64,000 nucleotides of DNA from Alcanivorax sp. (GTDB lineage Bacteria > Pseudomonadota > Gammaproteobacteria > Pseudomonadales > Alcanivoracaceae). Of this stretch, positions 9,040-16,467 are shown in pieces. The DNA lies in the NCBI RefSeq assembly GCF_019431375.1, contig NZ_CP080267.1, forward strand, positions 2,545,933-2,609,932, in the 5' to 3' direction. The notes beneath the pieces were generated by a model, which worked only from the letters and a program-made list of their open reading frames with translations, ran no database searches and had not been told where the DNA came from. A program made the position numbers and the translations under genes. The first letter of the stretch is position 1. Every line of letters begins with the position of its first letter.

Positions 9040-10086
9040 ATGCGCTGCATCGATGCCACCTTCTCACATCTGCTTTTCGATCATCTGGCAAGCCGGGGGA
9101 TTGCGGCCGAGAAACTGCTGGGCAAGATACCAAAGGCAGGAAGCCGAATAGCAGAAGATCGCTGGAAGGGCATGTTGGAAAAAGCAGCACATGCAGCCCA
9201 AGACTCCGCCTTTGGCCTCTCTGTCGCCAGCCAGTTCTCGTTACGGTATCTAGGGGCTGTTGGCTACCTGCTTCTGAGCAGCAACAATGTCATGGACGCC
9301 CTGGCCAAAGGCCAGCGCTATCACGTCCTGATCTCAGAAATGAACCCGGTAAAAGCAAATATTGAAGAGAACCATCTTGTCTTATGCTGGCCTCTCGAAC
9401 ATGGCTGGAGTGGTCAGCTATGGGATGAGCTGGGGCTTGGCACCACCCTCAAATTGATTCAGGCGATCAACCAGAAGCCTGTATTTCCATCCTCCGTGGA
9501 ATTTGTTGGTCCCCCTCCCTCAAACCGGAGCATCTATGAACAGTTTTTCGGTTGTGAGGTTTCATTTAACCAGGCGATGCCGAAACTGGTTTTTCCTGTT
9601 AAGAACCTGTTTTCCCCTATCCCCAAAACAGACCCCTACCTCCATGACATTCTTGACAATCAAGCGAAACAACAACTCAGAAAGCTGGCACTGGAGGATG
9701 AGGAAATAGGGAATTACCGAAAACAACTATTACAGATCATTACCCGTGACCAGCCTTCGCTGGAAAAGCTCGCTGCGGAAAACGGGATTTCAGCCCGCTC
9801 AATGCAAAGACGTCTCCGGGCACATCGTATGTCTTTTCAGACCCTCCTTGATCAAACCCGCCACACGCTGGCAACCAATTATCTGCGGGAATCACGACTT
9901 GGCCTGTCAGATATTGCCGGCATGGTTGGCTACACCGAACAAAGCTCTTTCTCGCGCGCGTTTGTCAGATGGGAAGGAGTATCACCAGGCAGGTATCGTC
10001 GCCAAAATCTTGAAGACGATAATGAGCAGACTCCAAAAAGAGAAAAAATTCATAACCTCTACCGCCATCGCTCCGGCTCAGGGTGA
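9040..10086 (+). CDS. AraC-family transcriptional regulator (OruR/ArgR-like N-terminal domain)
   Basis: The 348-residue protein has an N-terminal AraC arabinose-binding-type domain of the OruR class (roughly residues 15-190, with the SLRYLGAVGYLLLSSNNVMDAL segment typical of this group) and a C-terminal pair of helix-turn-helices (about 235-325), including SARSMQRRLRAHRMSFQTLL and LGLSDIAGMVGYTEQSSFSR followed by the AF-RW-G-SP-RYR signature. It is divergent from the GH5 lipoprotein, 103 bases apart, which is the usual layout of a regulator and its target. The effector is unknown; I infer that it controls the GH5 gene. The last 30 residues are basic and look like a non-conserved tail. Confidence 0.85.
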   Translation: MRCIDATFSHLLFDHLASRGIAAEKLLGKIPKAGSRIAEDRWKGMLEKAAHAAQDSAFGLSVASQFSLRYLGAVGYLLLSSNNVMDALAKGQRYHVLISEMNPVKANIEENHLVLCWPLEHGWSGQLWDELGLGTTLKLIQAINQKPVFPSSVEFVGPPPSNRSIYEQFFGCEVSFNQAMPKLVFPVKNLFSPIPKTDPYLHDILDNQAKQQLRKLALEDEEIGNYRKQLLQIITRDQPSLEKLAAENGISARSMQRRLRAHRMSFQTLLDQTRHTLATNYLRESRLGLSDIAGMVGYTEQSSFSRAFVRWEGVSPGRYRRQNLEDDNEQTPKREKIHNLYRHRSGSG

Positions 10087-10559
10087 TGCTAACTCCACTG
10101 GCATAAACAGAATATCCAGTGTCCCCTCCCTGTTTTCCGGTGTCGCCAGGCCACGCGCCCATTTTACCGAGAGTATTTTCCATTACGGGTCCCGTTCTGG
10201 AGGCAGGGCAACCACACCAGGAAGATGTGCCGCTCCGTAGGTGATGTGGATTTTTCTGGCAGGACCCGGCAGCAACCGCTCCACCAGCTTACGGTTGCGG
10301 AAATCCAGCACCACCTTGTCACCGTCACGGATATCGCCTTCATCCAGCGCGATGGCAATAAAGTCCCGACACCACCACCCACTCATCCCTTTTCTAATGA
10401 CATGGCGGGTCAGCACTGACAGCCAGACCAAAAAGTTTTTTCGCACCACTAGTGAATCCAATAGCCACGGCGTAGTATCGCCGCCGCTTCCCGCATGCCA
10501 CGCCAAGCGTAAGCGAGAAGATTCGATAGCAACCGTCTGATTTAACAGGGAGAAAAACA
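10087..10559. other. AraC to small-ORF intergenic stretch
   Basis: Between the AraC regulator and the small gene at 10560 I find only the probable reverse-strand fragment at 10183-10386. The remainder (10387-10559) has no convincing gene; it must contain the promoter of the 10560 reading frame. Confidence 0.4.
10183..10386 (-). pseudogene. possible gene remnant, C-terminal TraB/GumN-like fragment
   Basis: This reading frame encodes 67 residues ending LERDP-like: after MSGWWCRDFIAIALDEG comes VVLDFRNRKLVERLLPGP, then KIHITYGAAHLPGVVAL. The RNRKLVERL...YGAAHLPG pattern resembles the C-terminus of TraB/GumN-type proteins, where an Arg-Asn and a Gly-Ala-His motif are conserved. No N-terminal part is evident in the upstream DNA; the frame stays open further back but reads like noise. 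I therefore call it a decayed fragment, but a short real gene is possible. The ATG at 10386 has AAAGGG immediately before it, which is too close for a good ribosome-binding site. Confidence 0.35.
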
Positions 10560-10913
10560 ATGGCAAAAGGCCCTCAACCACTGCGCAACTGGGCGGCGAT
10601 GGATCCGCTGATGCGCAAGGGGGGTGCTCACCAACCTGCCAGGCAACAAACCCGGCCTCGCATGGACTGGCGCCAGGCGCTGGATGATTTCGAGGACTGG
10701 CAGGATAGCCTGCCGAAAACACAAAGCGGAAAAGTCAAAGAAGGGCCGGACGGCCCTTCTTTTTTGCCCGGAGAAAAGACGCAACGACGCCAGTATCAGT
10801 CTGCACAAATCCAGGCCTTGGCGCTGGCCGTGTCATCACGGGCAAAGACCTTCACATCGATAGAAGGCAATAGCTTGTCCGCCAGCAGTGCCAGACGCCG
10901 CATCCAGGCCTGA
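10560..10913 (+). CDS. small hypothetical protein, reading frame crosses a terminator
   Basis: A good ribosome-binding site (AGGGAG, seven bases before the ATG) starts MAKGPQPLRNWAAMDPLMRK, which looks like a genuine small hydrophilic protein. About 60 residues on, the frame enters a strong hairpin followed by T residues (10738-10766), reads through it and ends antisense to the 3' end of the convergent STAS-like gene. In a normal gene the stop would precede the terminator, so either a stop has been lost by mutation or the 3' part of the frame is not used. Function unknown. The N-terminal half is better supported than the rest. Confidence 0.5.
   Translation: MAKGPQPLRNWAAMDPLMRKGGAHQPARQQTRPRMDWRQALDDFEDWQDSLPKTQSGKVKEGPDGPSFLPGEKTQRRQYQSAQIQALALAVSSRAKTFTSIEGNSLSASSARRRIQA
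10738..10766 (+). terminator. Rho-independent terminator
   Basis: A 10-base stem AAGAAGGGCC / GGCCCTTCTT with a four-base loop is followed by T residues. It lies after the first 60 codons of the small gene at 10560 and probably ends its transcript. The T tail is partly within the stem. Confidence 0.8.
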
Positions 10914-11158
10914 TCGGTGACTACGGCTTCGCGCTCAAATTGTTGCCAGTGGCGCAGACCAAACTTCAGATCCTGGAACAGGACATCCATGGCCACACCG
11001 CCAAAGGTTTCCATTTCTGCATAGAAACGCACCTTGTCGTGCCTGGCCAGAGCCGCCTCCAACGCGGCTGCCACGGTATCGAATTCCGGGCGGGTGATCT
11101 TGCCGGAAATTTTTGCCCCTACCACCCTGTCATCTTCGAACGGAATCAATGTCAGCAT
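10796..11158 (-). CDS. SpoIIAA/STAS-like protein
   Basis: A 120-residue protein beginning MLTLIPFEDDRVVGAKISGK and continuing with an alternating beta/alpha pattern and FYAEMETFGGVAMDVLFQDL, then WMRRLALLADKLLPSIDVKVF near the C-terminus. This matches the SpoIIAA-like family (STAS-related fold, about 115-125 residues) found widely in proteobacteria with no settled role. The conserved DVKVF-type end strand is present. It is 30 bases downstream of the exported coiled-coil gene and on the same strand, so they may form one transcript. Confidence 0.75.
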   Translation of the reverse strand: MLTLIPFEDDRVVGAKISGKITRPEFDTVAAALEAALARHDKVRFYAEMETFGGVAMDVLFQDLKFGLRHWQQFEREAVVTDQAWMRRLALLADKLLPSIDVKVFARDDTASAKAWICAD

Positions 11159-11188
11159 GCCAGCTCCTCCCTGTATCCTTAACGGCGC

Positions 11189-11671
11189 TCAGTTTTCCTC
11201 AGAGCTATCCGGGCTTTGTGCTGCAGGTGCATTCAGCGCCTGCCAACTCTGTTTGACGGCTTCCCAGCCCTGGGAGAATTTCACCTTGGCAGCCTCCCAG
11301 TTGTCCGCACTGGCCTGCTGCAATGCCTGGTAGCTGGCTTCCAGCTCTGCACGCTGTTTTTTCAGGGTAGCCATAGCGGACTGTTTGTCCAGCCGTGCCT
11401 GCTGGGAAAGATCCTGCCAGCGGCTGTCGATCTCGCTTTGCAGCAACGTGATCTGTCTATCCAGGTCATCCAGCGCATGGCGGGCGGCACGCATGGCTTC
11501 GTTTTTCTGCTCCACCGTGAATGCCTGAATCTCTTCCAGTGTGTCTTCCATCTGGGTGGCGACTTTCTCGGGATCCGGCGTCTTCACATTCGGCACCCCT
11601 TCGGTATTTGCCCAGGAAATGGACGTTGTCACCAGCATGAGCGCGGCAGCTGCGAGTAAACGGTGTGTCAT
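11189..11671 (-). CDS. exported coiled-coil protein of unknown function
   Basis: The 160-residue product has a signal peptide (residues 1-21, ending ISWA-N) and a long stretch from about 35 to 140 with heptad-like leucines and many Gln/Glu/Lys, predicted to form a coiled coil in the periplasm. The Trp-containing segment NWEAAKVKFSQGWEAVKQSW near residue 125 resembles repeats found in some periplasmic helix-rich proteins. I do not recognise the family. It lies upstream of the STAS-like gene on the same strand. Confidence 0.6.
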   Translation of the reverse strand: MTHRLLAAAALMLVTTSISWANTEGVPNVKTPDPEKVATQMEDTLEEIQAFTVEQKNEAMRAARHALDDLDRQITLLQSEIDSRWQDLSQQARLDKQSAMATLKKQRAELEASYQALQQASADNWEAAKVKFSQGWEAVKQSWQALNAPAAQSPDSSEEN

Positions 11672-11768
11672 TGGAACACTCCTTGAATTGCCTGTTAGTA
11701 CCTTTCACCCGGTAGGACAAGCAGAATGCGGAGAATGCTCCTGAAGAGATGAAAAAAGCGGTAAAACA

Positions 11769-11802
11769 GGCCAGGGCCGGCCATTATTGGCGAGCCCTGG
11801 CC
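11769..11802 (-). terminator. terminator of the ytoQ-like gene
   Basis: Perfect 9-base stem GGCCAGGGC / GCCCTGGCC around a 16-base loop, 11 bases beyond the stop at 11813. On the minus strand it is followed by TGTTTTAC, a modest T tail. Confidence 0.6.
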
Positions 11803-11812
11803 CCATTGCCTG

Positions 11813-12259
11813 TCAGGCGTTGAGGATATAAACCAGCATCTCCACCACCTGTTCGGGGGTGCGTGCCACAGCATCGGCGGCCGCATCCACTTCCTTGAGA
11901 GGATGGTCGTGCTCCTCATCGTGGAGGATAATCATGGGCGTGCCCAGAGCAGCGGTGTAGCCCGCATCGAAGGCCGCATTCCACTGCTTGTATTTGGGCC
12001 CGAACCGGACAATCACCAGATCCGCCTCGTCGATCAGCTTGCGAGTGCGGATACCGTTGATACCCGCTCCCAGGCGGTCTTCCCAGAAGCGTTTTTCTTC
12101 CGCACCGAGAATGTTTACCCCCACCTTGTCGCTGGCTTCGTGATCGGTCACCGGGCCGGTAAATTCGATATCCAGCTCTTTCTCGGCACAACCCTGAATG
12201 ATCCGCTCGCGCCAATCGGTGTGAATCTCCCCGGAAAGGTAAACCGTCCAGAAGCTCAT
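11813..12259 (-). CDS. ytoQ: YtoQ-family protein
   Basis: The 148-residue protein starts MSFWTVYLSGEIHTDWRE, contains FTGPVTDHEASDKVG near residue 35, ADLVIVRFGPKYKQWNAAFDAG near 85, and PMIILHDEEHDHPLKEVD near 110. This is the YtoQ family, related to nucleoside 2-deoxyribosyltransferase-like folds, where YLSG and GPKYKQWNAAFDAG are strongly conserved. Biochemical role is not established. It is monocistronic by appearance, with its own terminator. Family assignment is confident. Confidence 0.85.
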   Translation of the reverse strand: MSFWTVYLSGEIHTDWRERIIQGCAEKELDIEFTGPVTDHEASDKVGVNILGAEEKRFWEDRLGAGINGIRTRKLIDEADLVIVRFGPKYKQWNAAFDAGYTAALGTPMIILHDEEHDHPLKEVDAAADAVARTPEQVVEMLVYILNA

Positions 12260-12377
12260 TGCGTTTCTCCCATCAATGCAGTGTCAGTAAACCCGGCCAG
12301 CATAGGTCCGTGGTTGCAAAAGGCAAGGCGCCTGCCGTTAAATGCCCGCATCCCGAGTTTTCCTAAAAGGCGATCCC

Positions 12378-13187
12378 ATGCGCATGACATTTGTGTTCCT
12401 GCTCGCAGTAGCTCTGCTGGCAGGTTGTGATAACAACAATCAGGATACCGACCCGTCTGGCGCACAACAGGGCACCACTGCCTCCCAAACCGGGGAGGCC
12501 AAGGGGTATACCGGCGAGCTGGTGCGCGTTCTTCATACCCTGGAAAAAACGGATGAACAATGCCAGGGCGACGGCTGCCCGAAAGTGGACCTGGCCTGGG
12601 TCACCTTTGAAAACCAGCCGACCCTGAATGAGGCGATCACCACCCAACTGGCCGGCATGCTGGTTCAGAACCAGGGCAGCACCCCCCATGACGGCACTAT
12701 CGAAAGCCTGGTGGATGCCTTCCTCGCCGATGCGTCAGACATGGCCATGGCCTCCAAACAAGGCTGGGAGCTGAATGCTTCCATCAAGCGCCAGACCCGC
12801 CGGGGCGACCTGCTCACCCTGCGCATGGATAGTTACGAATACACCGGTGGCGCCCATGGCCAGCCCGGCGTGCACTACTTTCACTGGGATCTGGTCCGCC
12901 AGCAGAAGCTGACCCTGGATGATTTGCTGGAACCGGGCCAGCAACAGGCGTTCTGGGAACTGGCCCGCCACCAGCACCAGCAATGGCTGGACAAGGAAAA
13001 ACTTGACCAGACCTTTCGCGACAGCTGGCCCTTCGATCGCACCGACAATGTCTACTTCGGCAAGGACGGCCTGGTGCTGCACTACAATGTTTACCACATT
13101 GCTCCCTACGCCATGGGGCAGCCTGAGCTAACGATTCCCTATGAAAAACTCGACGGCATTGTGCGCGATAAATACCTGAACCCCTGA
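12378..13187 (+). CDS. DUF3298/RsiV-type lipoprotein
   Basis: The 269-residue product has a lipoprotein signal, MRMTFVFLLAVALLAGCDNN, with the lipobox LAGC and an Asp after the Cys. Residues 60-170 read like the DUF4163 domain and 170-265 like DUF3298: the marker segments are YEYTGGAHGQPGVHYFHWDL near 155 and VYFGKDGLVLHYNVYHIAPYA near 225. These domains occur in RsiV-type and PdaC-type proteins that bind lysozyme or peptidoglycan. The Asp after the Cys may retain the protein at the inner membrane. I start at 12378 because it is the ATG before the signal sequence. It is convergent with cobS. Confidence 0.8.
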   Translation: MRMTFVFLLAVALLAGCDNNNQDTDPSGAQQGTTASQTGEAKGYTGELVRVLHTLEKTDEQCQGDGCPKVDLAWVTFENQPTLNEAITTQLAGMLVQNQGSTPHDGTIESLVDAFLADASDMAMASKQGWELNASIKRQTRRGDLLTLRMDSYEYTGGAHGQPGVHYFHWDLVRQQKLTLDDLLEPGQQQAFWELARHQHQQWLDKEKLDQTFRDSWPFDRTDNVYFGKDGLVLHYNVYHIAPYAMGQPELTIPYEKLDGIVRDKYLNP

Positions 13188-13201
13188 TGGAAGCCCGGGG
13201 G

Positions 13202-13225
13202 TGGATGAGCCGCAGGCGTCATCCA
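13202..13225. terminator. hairpin between convergent genes
   Basis: A TGGATGA / TCATCCA stem flanks GCCGCAGGCG between the DUF3298 gene and cobS. It could end transcripts from one or both sides. There is no clear T tail, so this is tentative. Confidence 0.4.
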
Positions 13226-13294
13226 TCCTTCCATCGAATATTCCGGCTGGACGCGGGGTTGGTATGGTGGCTAGCGGCTGCGGCCAACTGTTCC

Positions 13295-14029
13295 CTAGAG
13301 AGTCAGGGCCAACAAAAACACCAATTCGGTAAACACCACGCTGGCCCCCAGCGCATCCCCGGTATAGCCACCGAGCTGCCGCTTCAGGCTGGCGCCCCAC
13401 AGCAACGCCACCAGCACCACCGCCAATAAGGCAGGCAGCCACACGGAAAACAGCAACGCCACTACAACGGTGAACAGCGCAGCCAACAGCAGCCGTTGCC
13501 CACTGAAGGCTTCCGCCACCGGTTTGCTTTTACTGGTATCCGGATCGGTCACATAGGGCAGGAAACGCATCAGCAGCAAGGGCGTCAGGCGGCTGATGGC
13601 CGGCGTCATCAGCAGGGCCAGCCAGACCGGGTCGGCATCCATCAGCAACAACGCCTTCAGACCCAGCGCCACTATCAGCGCCACCGCGCCATAGGTGCCG
13701 ATACGGCTGTCCTTCATGATCTCCAGCCGCCGCGCCACCGTGTAGCCGCCGCCCAGAGCATCCATGCTGTCCGCCAGGCCATCCTCGTGGAAGGCCCCGG
13801 TAATCCAGAGATGGAAGGCCAGCACCAGACCGATACATACCGGCAGGCTCCAGAACACGGCCAGGCCAGCAAAGAGCGCCCCATAGAGCCCTCCCAGCAG
13901 CAAACCCACCAGCGGAAAGTAGAGGCTGGAACGATTCATCAGGCTCTGGGAATAATCGATCTTCACCGGCATGGGAATCCGGGTCAGAAAGCCCACGGCC
14001 AGCCAGAACGACTGCCATTCCTGTTTCAC
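13295..14029 (-). CDS. cobS: adenosylcobinamide-GDP ribazoletransferase (cobalamin synthase)
   Basis: CobS joins adenosylcobinamide-GDP to alpha-ribazole, the last assembly step of cobalamin, in the inner membrane. The 244-residue product has FLTRIPMPV near residue 15, then SSLYFPLVGLLLGGL, the metal-binding WITGAFHEDGLADSMDALGGG near 90 (the diagnostic HEDGLAD motif), DSRIGTYGAVAL, and several membrane helices. The start is GTG at 14029, preceded by GGGAG. No other cobalamin genes are next to it in the window, so here it may serve corrinoid salvage. It overlaps no neighbour and is downstream of the M23 peptidase. Confidence 0.93.
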   Translation of the reverse strand: MKQEWQSFWLAVGFLTRIPMPVKIDYSQSLMNRSSLYFPLVGLLLGGLYGALFAGLAVFWSLPVCIGLVLAFHLWITGAFHEDGLADSMDALGGGYTVARRLEIMKDSRIGTYGAVALIVALGLKALLLMDADPVWLALLMTPAISRLTPLLLMRFLPYVTDPDTSKSKPVAEAFSGQRLLLAALFTVVVALLFSVWLPALLAVVLVALLWGASLKRQLGGYTGDALGASVVFTELVFLLALTL

Positions 14030-14050
14030 GACAACTCCCTGTTAAACGGG

Positions 14051-14575
14051 TTAGCGCACATCGAAATGCCTCAGTGGATTGAGGTAGAACATCTTTTTCC
14101 AGCCCTGGGGCGCCCCATCAGCCTTCCACGCCAGCGGCAACAGACTGACCAGGGAATAATGCAGATGGGGCGGCTTGCCCGCCGCATTGCCACTGCTGCC
14201 CACAGAGCCTACCGGCTCCCCCGCCCATAACCAGGGCCCGGTCTCGGCTATGTCTGCCAGATGCGCATAATAGTGAAGCCGCCAGCGGGGACCCAGCACC
14301 AGAACGACCCTGCCACCCCGGGCCAGTTCGCCGCGAAATAACACCAGGCCGCCGCTGCTGGCCAGCACCGGTGTGCCGGTGGCCGCAAAAATATCCACGC
14401 CCTTGTGCACCCCGGACTTGCCCCAGGGGTGATACCAGAACGTCTGTGGATGCCAGTCACTGGTATCGGCGCCCTGTACGGGAACCTGCCGCCCCTCCGG
14501 CAGCAACAGCCCGAGCGTCAGCAGCAGTGCCAGCCCGATCAGGCTGTAACGGGTTATCCTGCGGACGCGCGACAT
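14051..14575 (-). CDS. M23-family metallopeptidase (LytM-like), membrane anchored
   Basis: The 174-residue protein has one N-terminal hydrophobic segment (about 10-25) and then a periplasmic M23 domain. The segment WGKSGVHKGVDIFAATGTPV provides the HxxxD zinc site (H and D), and PPHLHYSLVSL near residue 140 provides the HxH motif, together a complete set of zinc ligands for peptidoglycan cleavage or a LytM partner. The ATG at 14575 has GGA in front; a GTG 12 bases upstream is possible. The start overlaps the 3' end of the finR-like gene by about 22 bases, suggesting translational coupling. Target peptide bond unknown. Confidence 0.85.
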   Translation of the reverse strand: MSRVRRITRYSLIGLALLLTLGLLLPEGRQVPVQGADTSDWHPQTFWYHPWGKSGVHKGVDIFAATGTPVLASSGGLVLFRGELARGGRVVLVLGPRWRLHYYAHLADIAETGPWLWAGEPVGSVGSSGNAAGKPPHLHYSLVSLLPLAWKADGAPQGWKKMFYLNPLRHFDVR

Positions 14576-15438
14576 AGTTCCAGCCACCTCTCAATGCCCG
14601 GGCTGCGGTACTTCTGGCGATGCAGCACAAAGTAGAAATCACGGCTGAAATCACGGTGGGGCACCGGCAATTCCACCAGCGAACCGCGCTTGAAGGCCTC
14701 GCGCAGACACACTCGGGACAGGCAGCTGATGCCCAGTCCGGCTTCCACCGCCCGCTTGATGGCCTCGGTATGCTCCAGTTCCAGGGCCAGATCCAGCTCC
14801 GGCACCAGCCCATGCAGGCCGCGTTCGAAGGTCTGCCGGGTGCCGGATCCGGATTCGCGAACAATCCAGTGGGCCGCCCGCAAGTCTTCGTCGGTAAGTG
14901 CTTCCTTACCGGCAAGAGGATGGTCCGGACTGCAGAACACCACCAGCTCGTCCTCTCGCCAGGGCAGCAGCTCCAGATCCGGGTGATTCAGTTCGCCCTC
15001 GATCAGACCCAGATCCAGCTCGAAGGCCAGCACACGCTCCACGATGGTCCGGGTGTTAGCCACCTCCAGATGCACCCGGGCGCCGGGCTGTTCCGCCATG
15101 TAATCGGCCATGATACCCACCGCCAGATAGTTGCCGATGGTCAGCGTGGCCCCCACATTCAGGCGCCCCAGATCCCGATGACTGAGCAGGTCGGCTTCCA
15201 GCTCCCGGGCCTGGGCCAGCAGCGCCTCCGCCCGGGGCCAGAACTGGCGCCCCAGCTCATTGAGCTTGAGCCGCTTGCCGGCGCGCTCGAAGAACTTCAG
15301 GTCGTACAGGGCTTCCAGCTCCTTGAGCGCCCCGGAAGCGGCGGACTGGCTCATGCTCAGACTCTCCGCCGCCTTGCTGATGTTCTCGTGGTGCGCCGTG
15401 GCCAGGAAGACCTGAAGCTGGCGCAGGGTAAATTTCAT
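14554..15438 (-). CDS. finR: LysR-family regulator FinR-like
   Basis: A 294-residue LysR regulator: helix-turn-helix at residues 1-60 beginning MKFTLRQLQVFLATAHHENI, then a regulatory domain. It is divergent from fpr, 127 bases apart, and matches FinR of Pseudomonas (known to activate fpr under superoxide and osmotic stress) in N-terminal wording and gene order. I infer the same role: sensing redox stress to induce ferredoxin-NADP reductase. The intergenic region contains CCGAT-based palindromes suited to LysR binding. The gene name is inferred from synteny and family, not proven. Confidence 0.8.
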   Translation of the reverse strand: MKFTLRQLQVFLATAHHENISKAAESLSMSQSAASGALKELEALYDLKFFERAGKRLKLNELGRQFWPRAEALLAQARELEADLLSHRDLGRLNVGATLTIGNYLAVGIMADYMAEQPGARVHLEVANTRTIVERVLAFELDLGLIEGELNHPDLELLPWREDELVVFCSPDHPLAGKEALTDEDLRAAHWIVRESGSGTRQTFERGLHGLVPELDLALELEHTEAIKRAVEAGLGISCLSRVCLREAFKRGSLVELPVPHRDFSRDFYFVLHRQKYRSPGIERWLELCRASAG

Positions 15439-15459
15439 GGGTGCTCCCTCCGGCCAGCA

Positions 15460-15500
15460 TATCGTTAATACCGATATAATACATCGGAATTACCCATTTT
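15460..15500. promoter_or_regulatory. candidate FinR operator between finR and fpr
   Basis: The divergent gap has a perfect palindrome CCGAT-N7-ATCGG at 15471-15487, overlapping ATATCG-N7-CGATAT at 15460-15478, and a further ACCGAT at about 15500. Repeated CCGAT half-sites with T-N11-A-like spacing are what LysR regulators bind. This is an inference from symmetry and position. Confidence 0.55.
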
Positions 15501-15565
15501 ACCGATAAACCCGTTTCGATTAAATTTCCATCATCTGGAGTTTTGGAATAAGCGCTGAATTAATT

Positions 15566-16342
15566 ATGTCTAATTTGAATACTGAAACCGTCACCAGCGT
15601 GCGCCACTGGAACGACACCCTGTTCAGCTTCACCACCAGCCGCGACCCGGGTTTCCGTTTCAAGAATGGCCACTTCACCATGATCGGCCTGGAACAGGAC
15701 AACGGCCGCCCGCTGTTGCGCGCCTACTCCATTGCCAGCGCCAACTATGAAGAAGAACTGGAGTTCTTCAGCATCAAGGTGCCGGATGGCCCACTCACCT
15801 CCCAGCTGCAGAACATCCAGCCGGGCGACAAGATCTATGTGAGCCGCAAGCCCACCGGCACCCTGGTGGCCGACCACCTGCTGCCCGGCAAGAACCTGTG
15901 GCTGCTCTCCACCGGCACGGGTCTGGCGCCGTTCATGAGCATCATCAAGGACCCGGAAGTCTACGACCAGTACGACCGTGTGATCCTCACCCACGGGGTG
16001 CGCCACGTGTCCGAGCTGGCCTATCAGGACACCATTCAGAGCGAGCTGCCCAACAACGAATTCTTCGGTGAATTTGTCAAAGGCAAACTGCTCTACTACC
16101 CGACGGTGACCCGCGAACCCTTCCGCAACCAGGGTCGACTCACCGACCTGATGACCAGCGGCAAACTGTTCGAGGATCTGGGGCTACCCACACCAAGCCT
16201 GGAAAACGATCGCTTCATGCTGTGCGGCAGCCCGGCCATGCTCAAGGATACCCAGGCCATTCTCGATGGGTGGGGCTTCAGGGAAACCCGTGGCGGCGAG
16301 CTGGGGGAGTATGTGATCGAGCGGGCCTTTGTGGAGAAGTAA
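15566..16342 (+). CDS. fpr: ferredoxin--NADP(+) reductase
   Basis: Fpr moves electrons between NADPH and ferredoxin/flavodoxin through FAD in the cytoplasm and supports oxidative-stress repair. The 258-residue protein has the FAD-binding RAYSIASANYEEELEFF near residue 51, LSTGTGLAPFMSIIKD near 112 (the NADP-binding GTGLAPF), and MLCGSPAMLKDTQAIL near 218. The end is VIERAFVEK, the C-terminus typical of bacterial subclass I Fpr, where the terminal tail stacks near FAD. It is divergent from finR and followed by a strong terminator. Length is normal. Confidence 0.95.
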   Translation: MSNLNTETVTSVRHWNDTLFSFTTSRDPGFRFKNGHFTMIGLEQDNGRPLLRAYSIASANYEEELEFFSIKVPDGPLTSQLQNIQPGDKIYVSRKPTGTLVADHLLPGKNLWLLSTGTGLAPFMSIIKDPEVYDQYDRVILTHGVRHVSELAYQDTIQSELPNNEFFGEFVKGKLLYYPTVTREPFRNQGRLTDLMTSGKLFEDLGLPTPSLENDRFMLCGSPAMLKDTQAILDGWGFRETRGGELGEYVIERAFVEK

Positions 16343-16367
16343 CAAGACACCCTTAAGTCAGCACGCT

Positions 16368-16396
16368 ACGGGCCGCCTTTGCGGCCCGTTTTTTTG
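16368..16396 (+). terminator. Rho-independent terminator of fpr
   Basis: Stem ACGGGCCGC / GCGGCCCGT with a four-base loop and a run of six or more T. Located 26 bases after the fpr stop. Confidence 0.9.
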
Positions 16397-16467
16397 ACCC
16401 CTGCCCCGACCCTGACGACCTGGCCTGCTAGCATGGGCCAGCTTGTTCGGGGAAGGGATACTCATCG

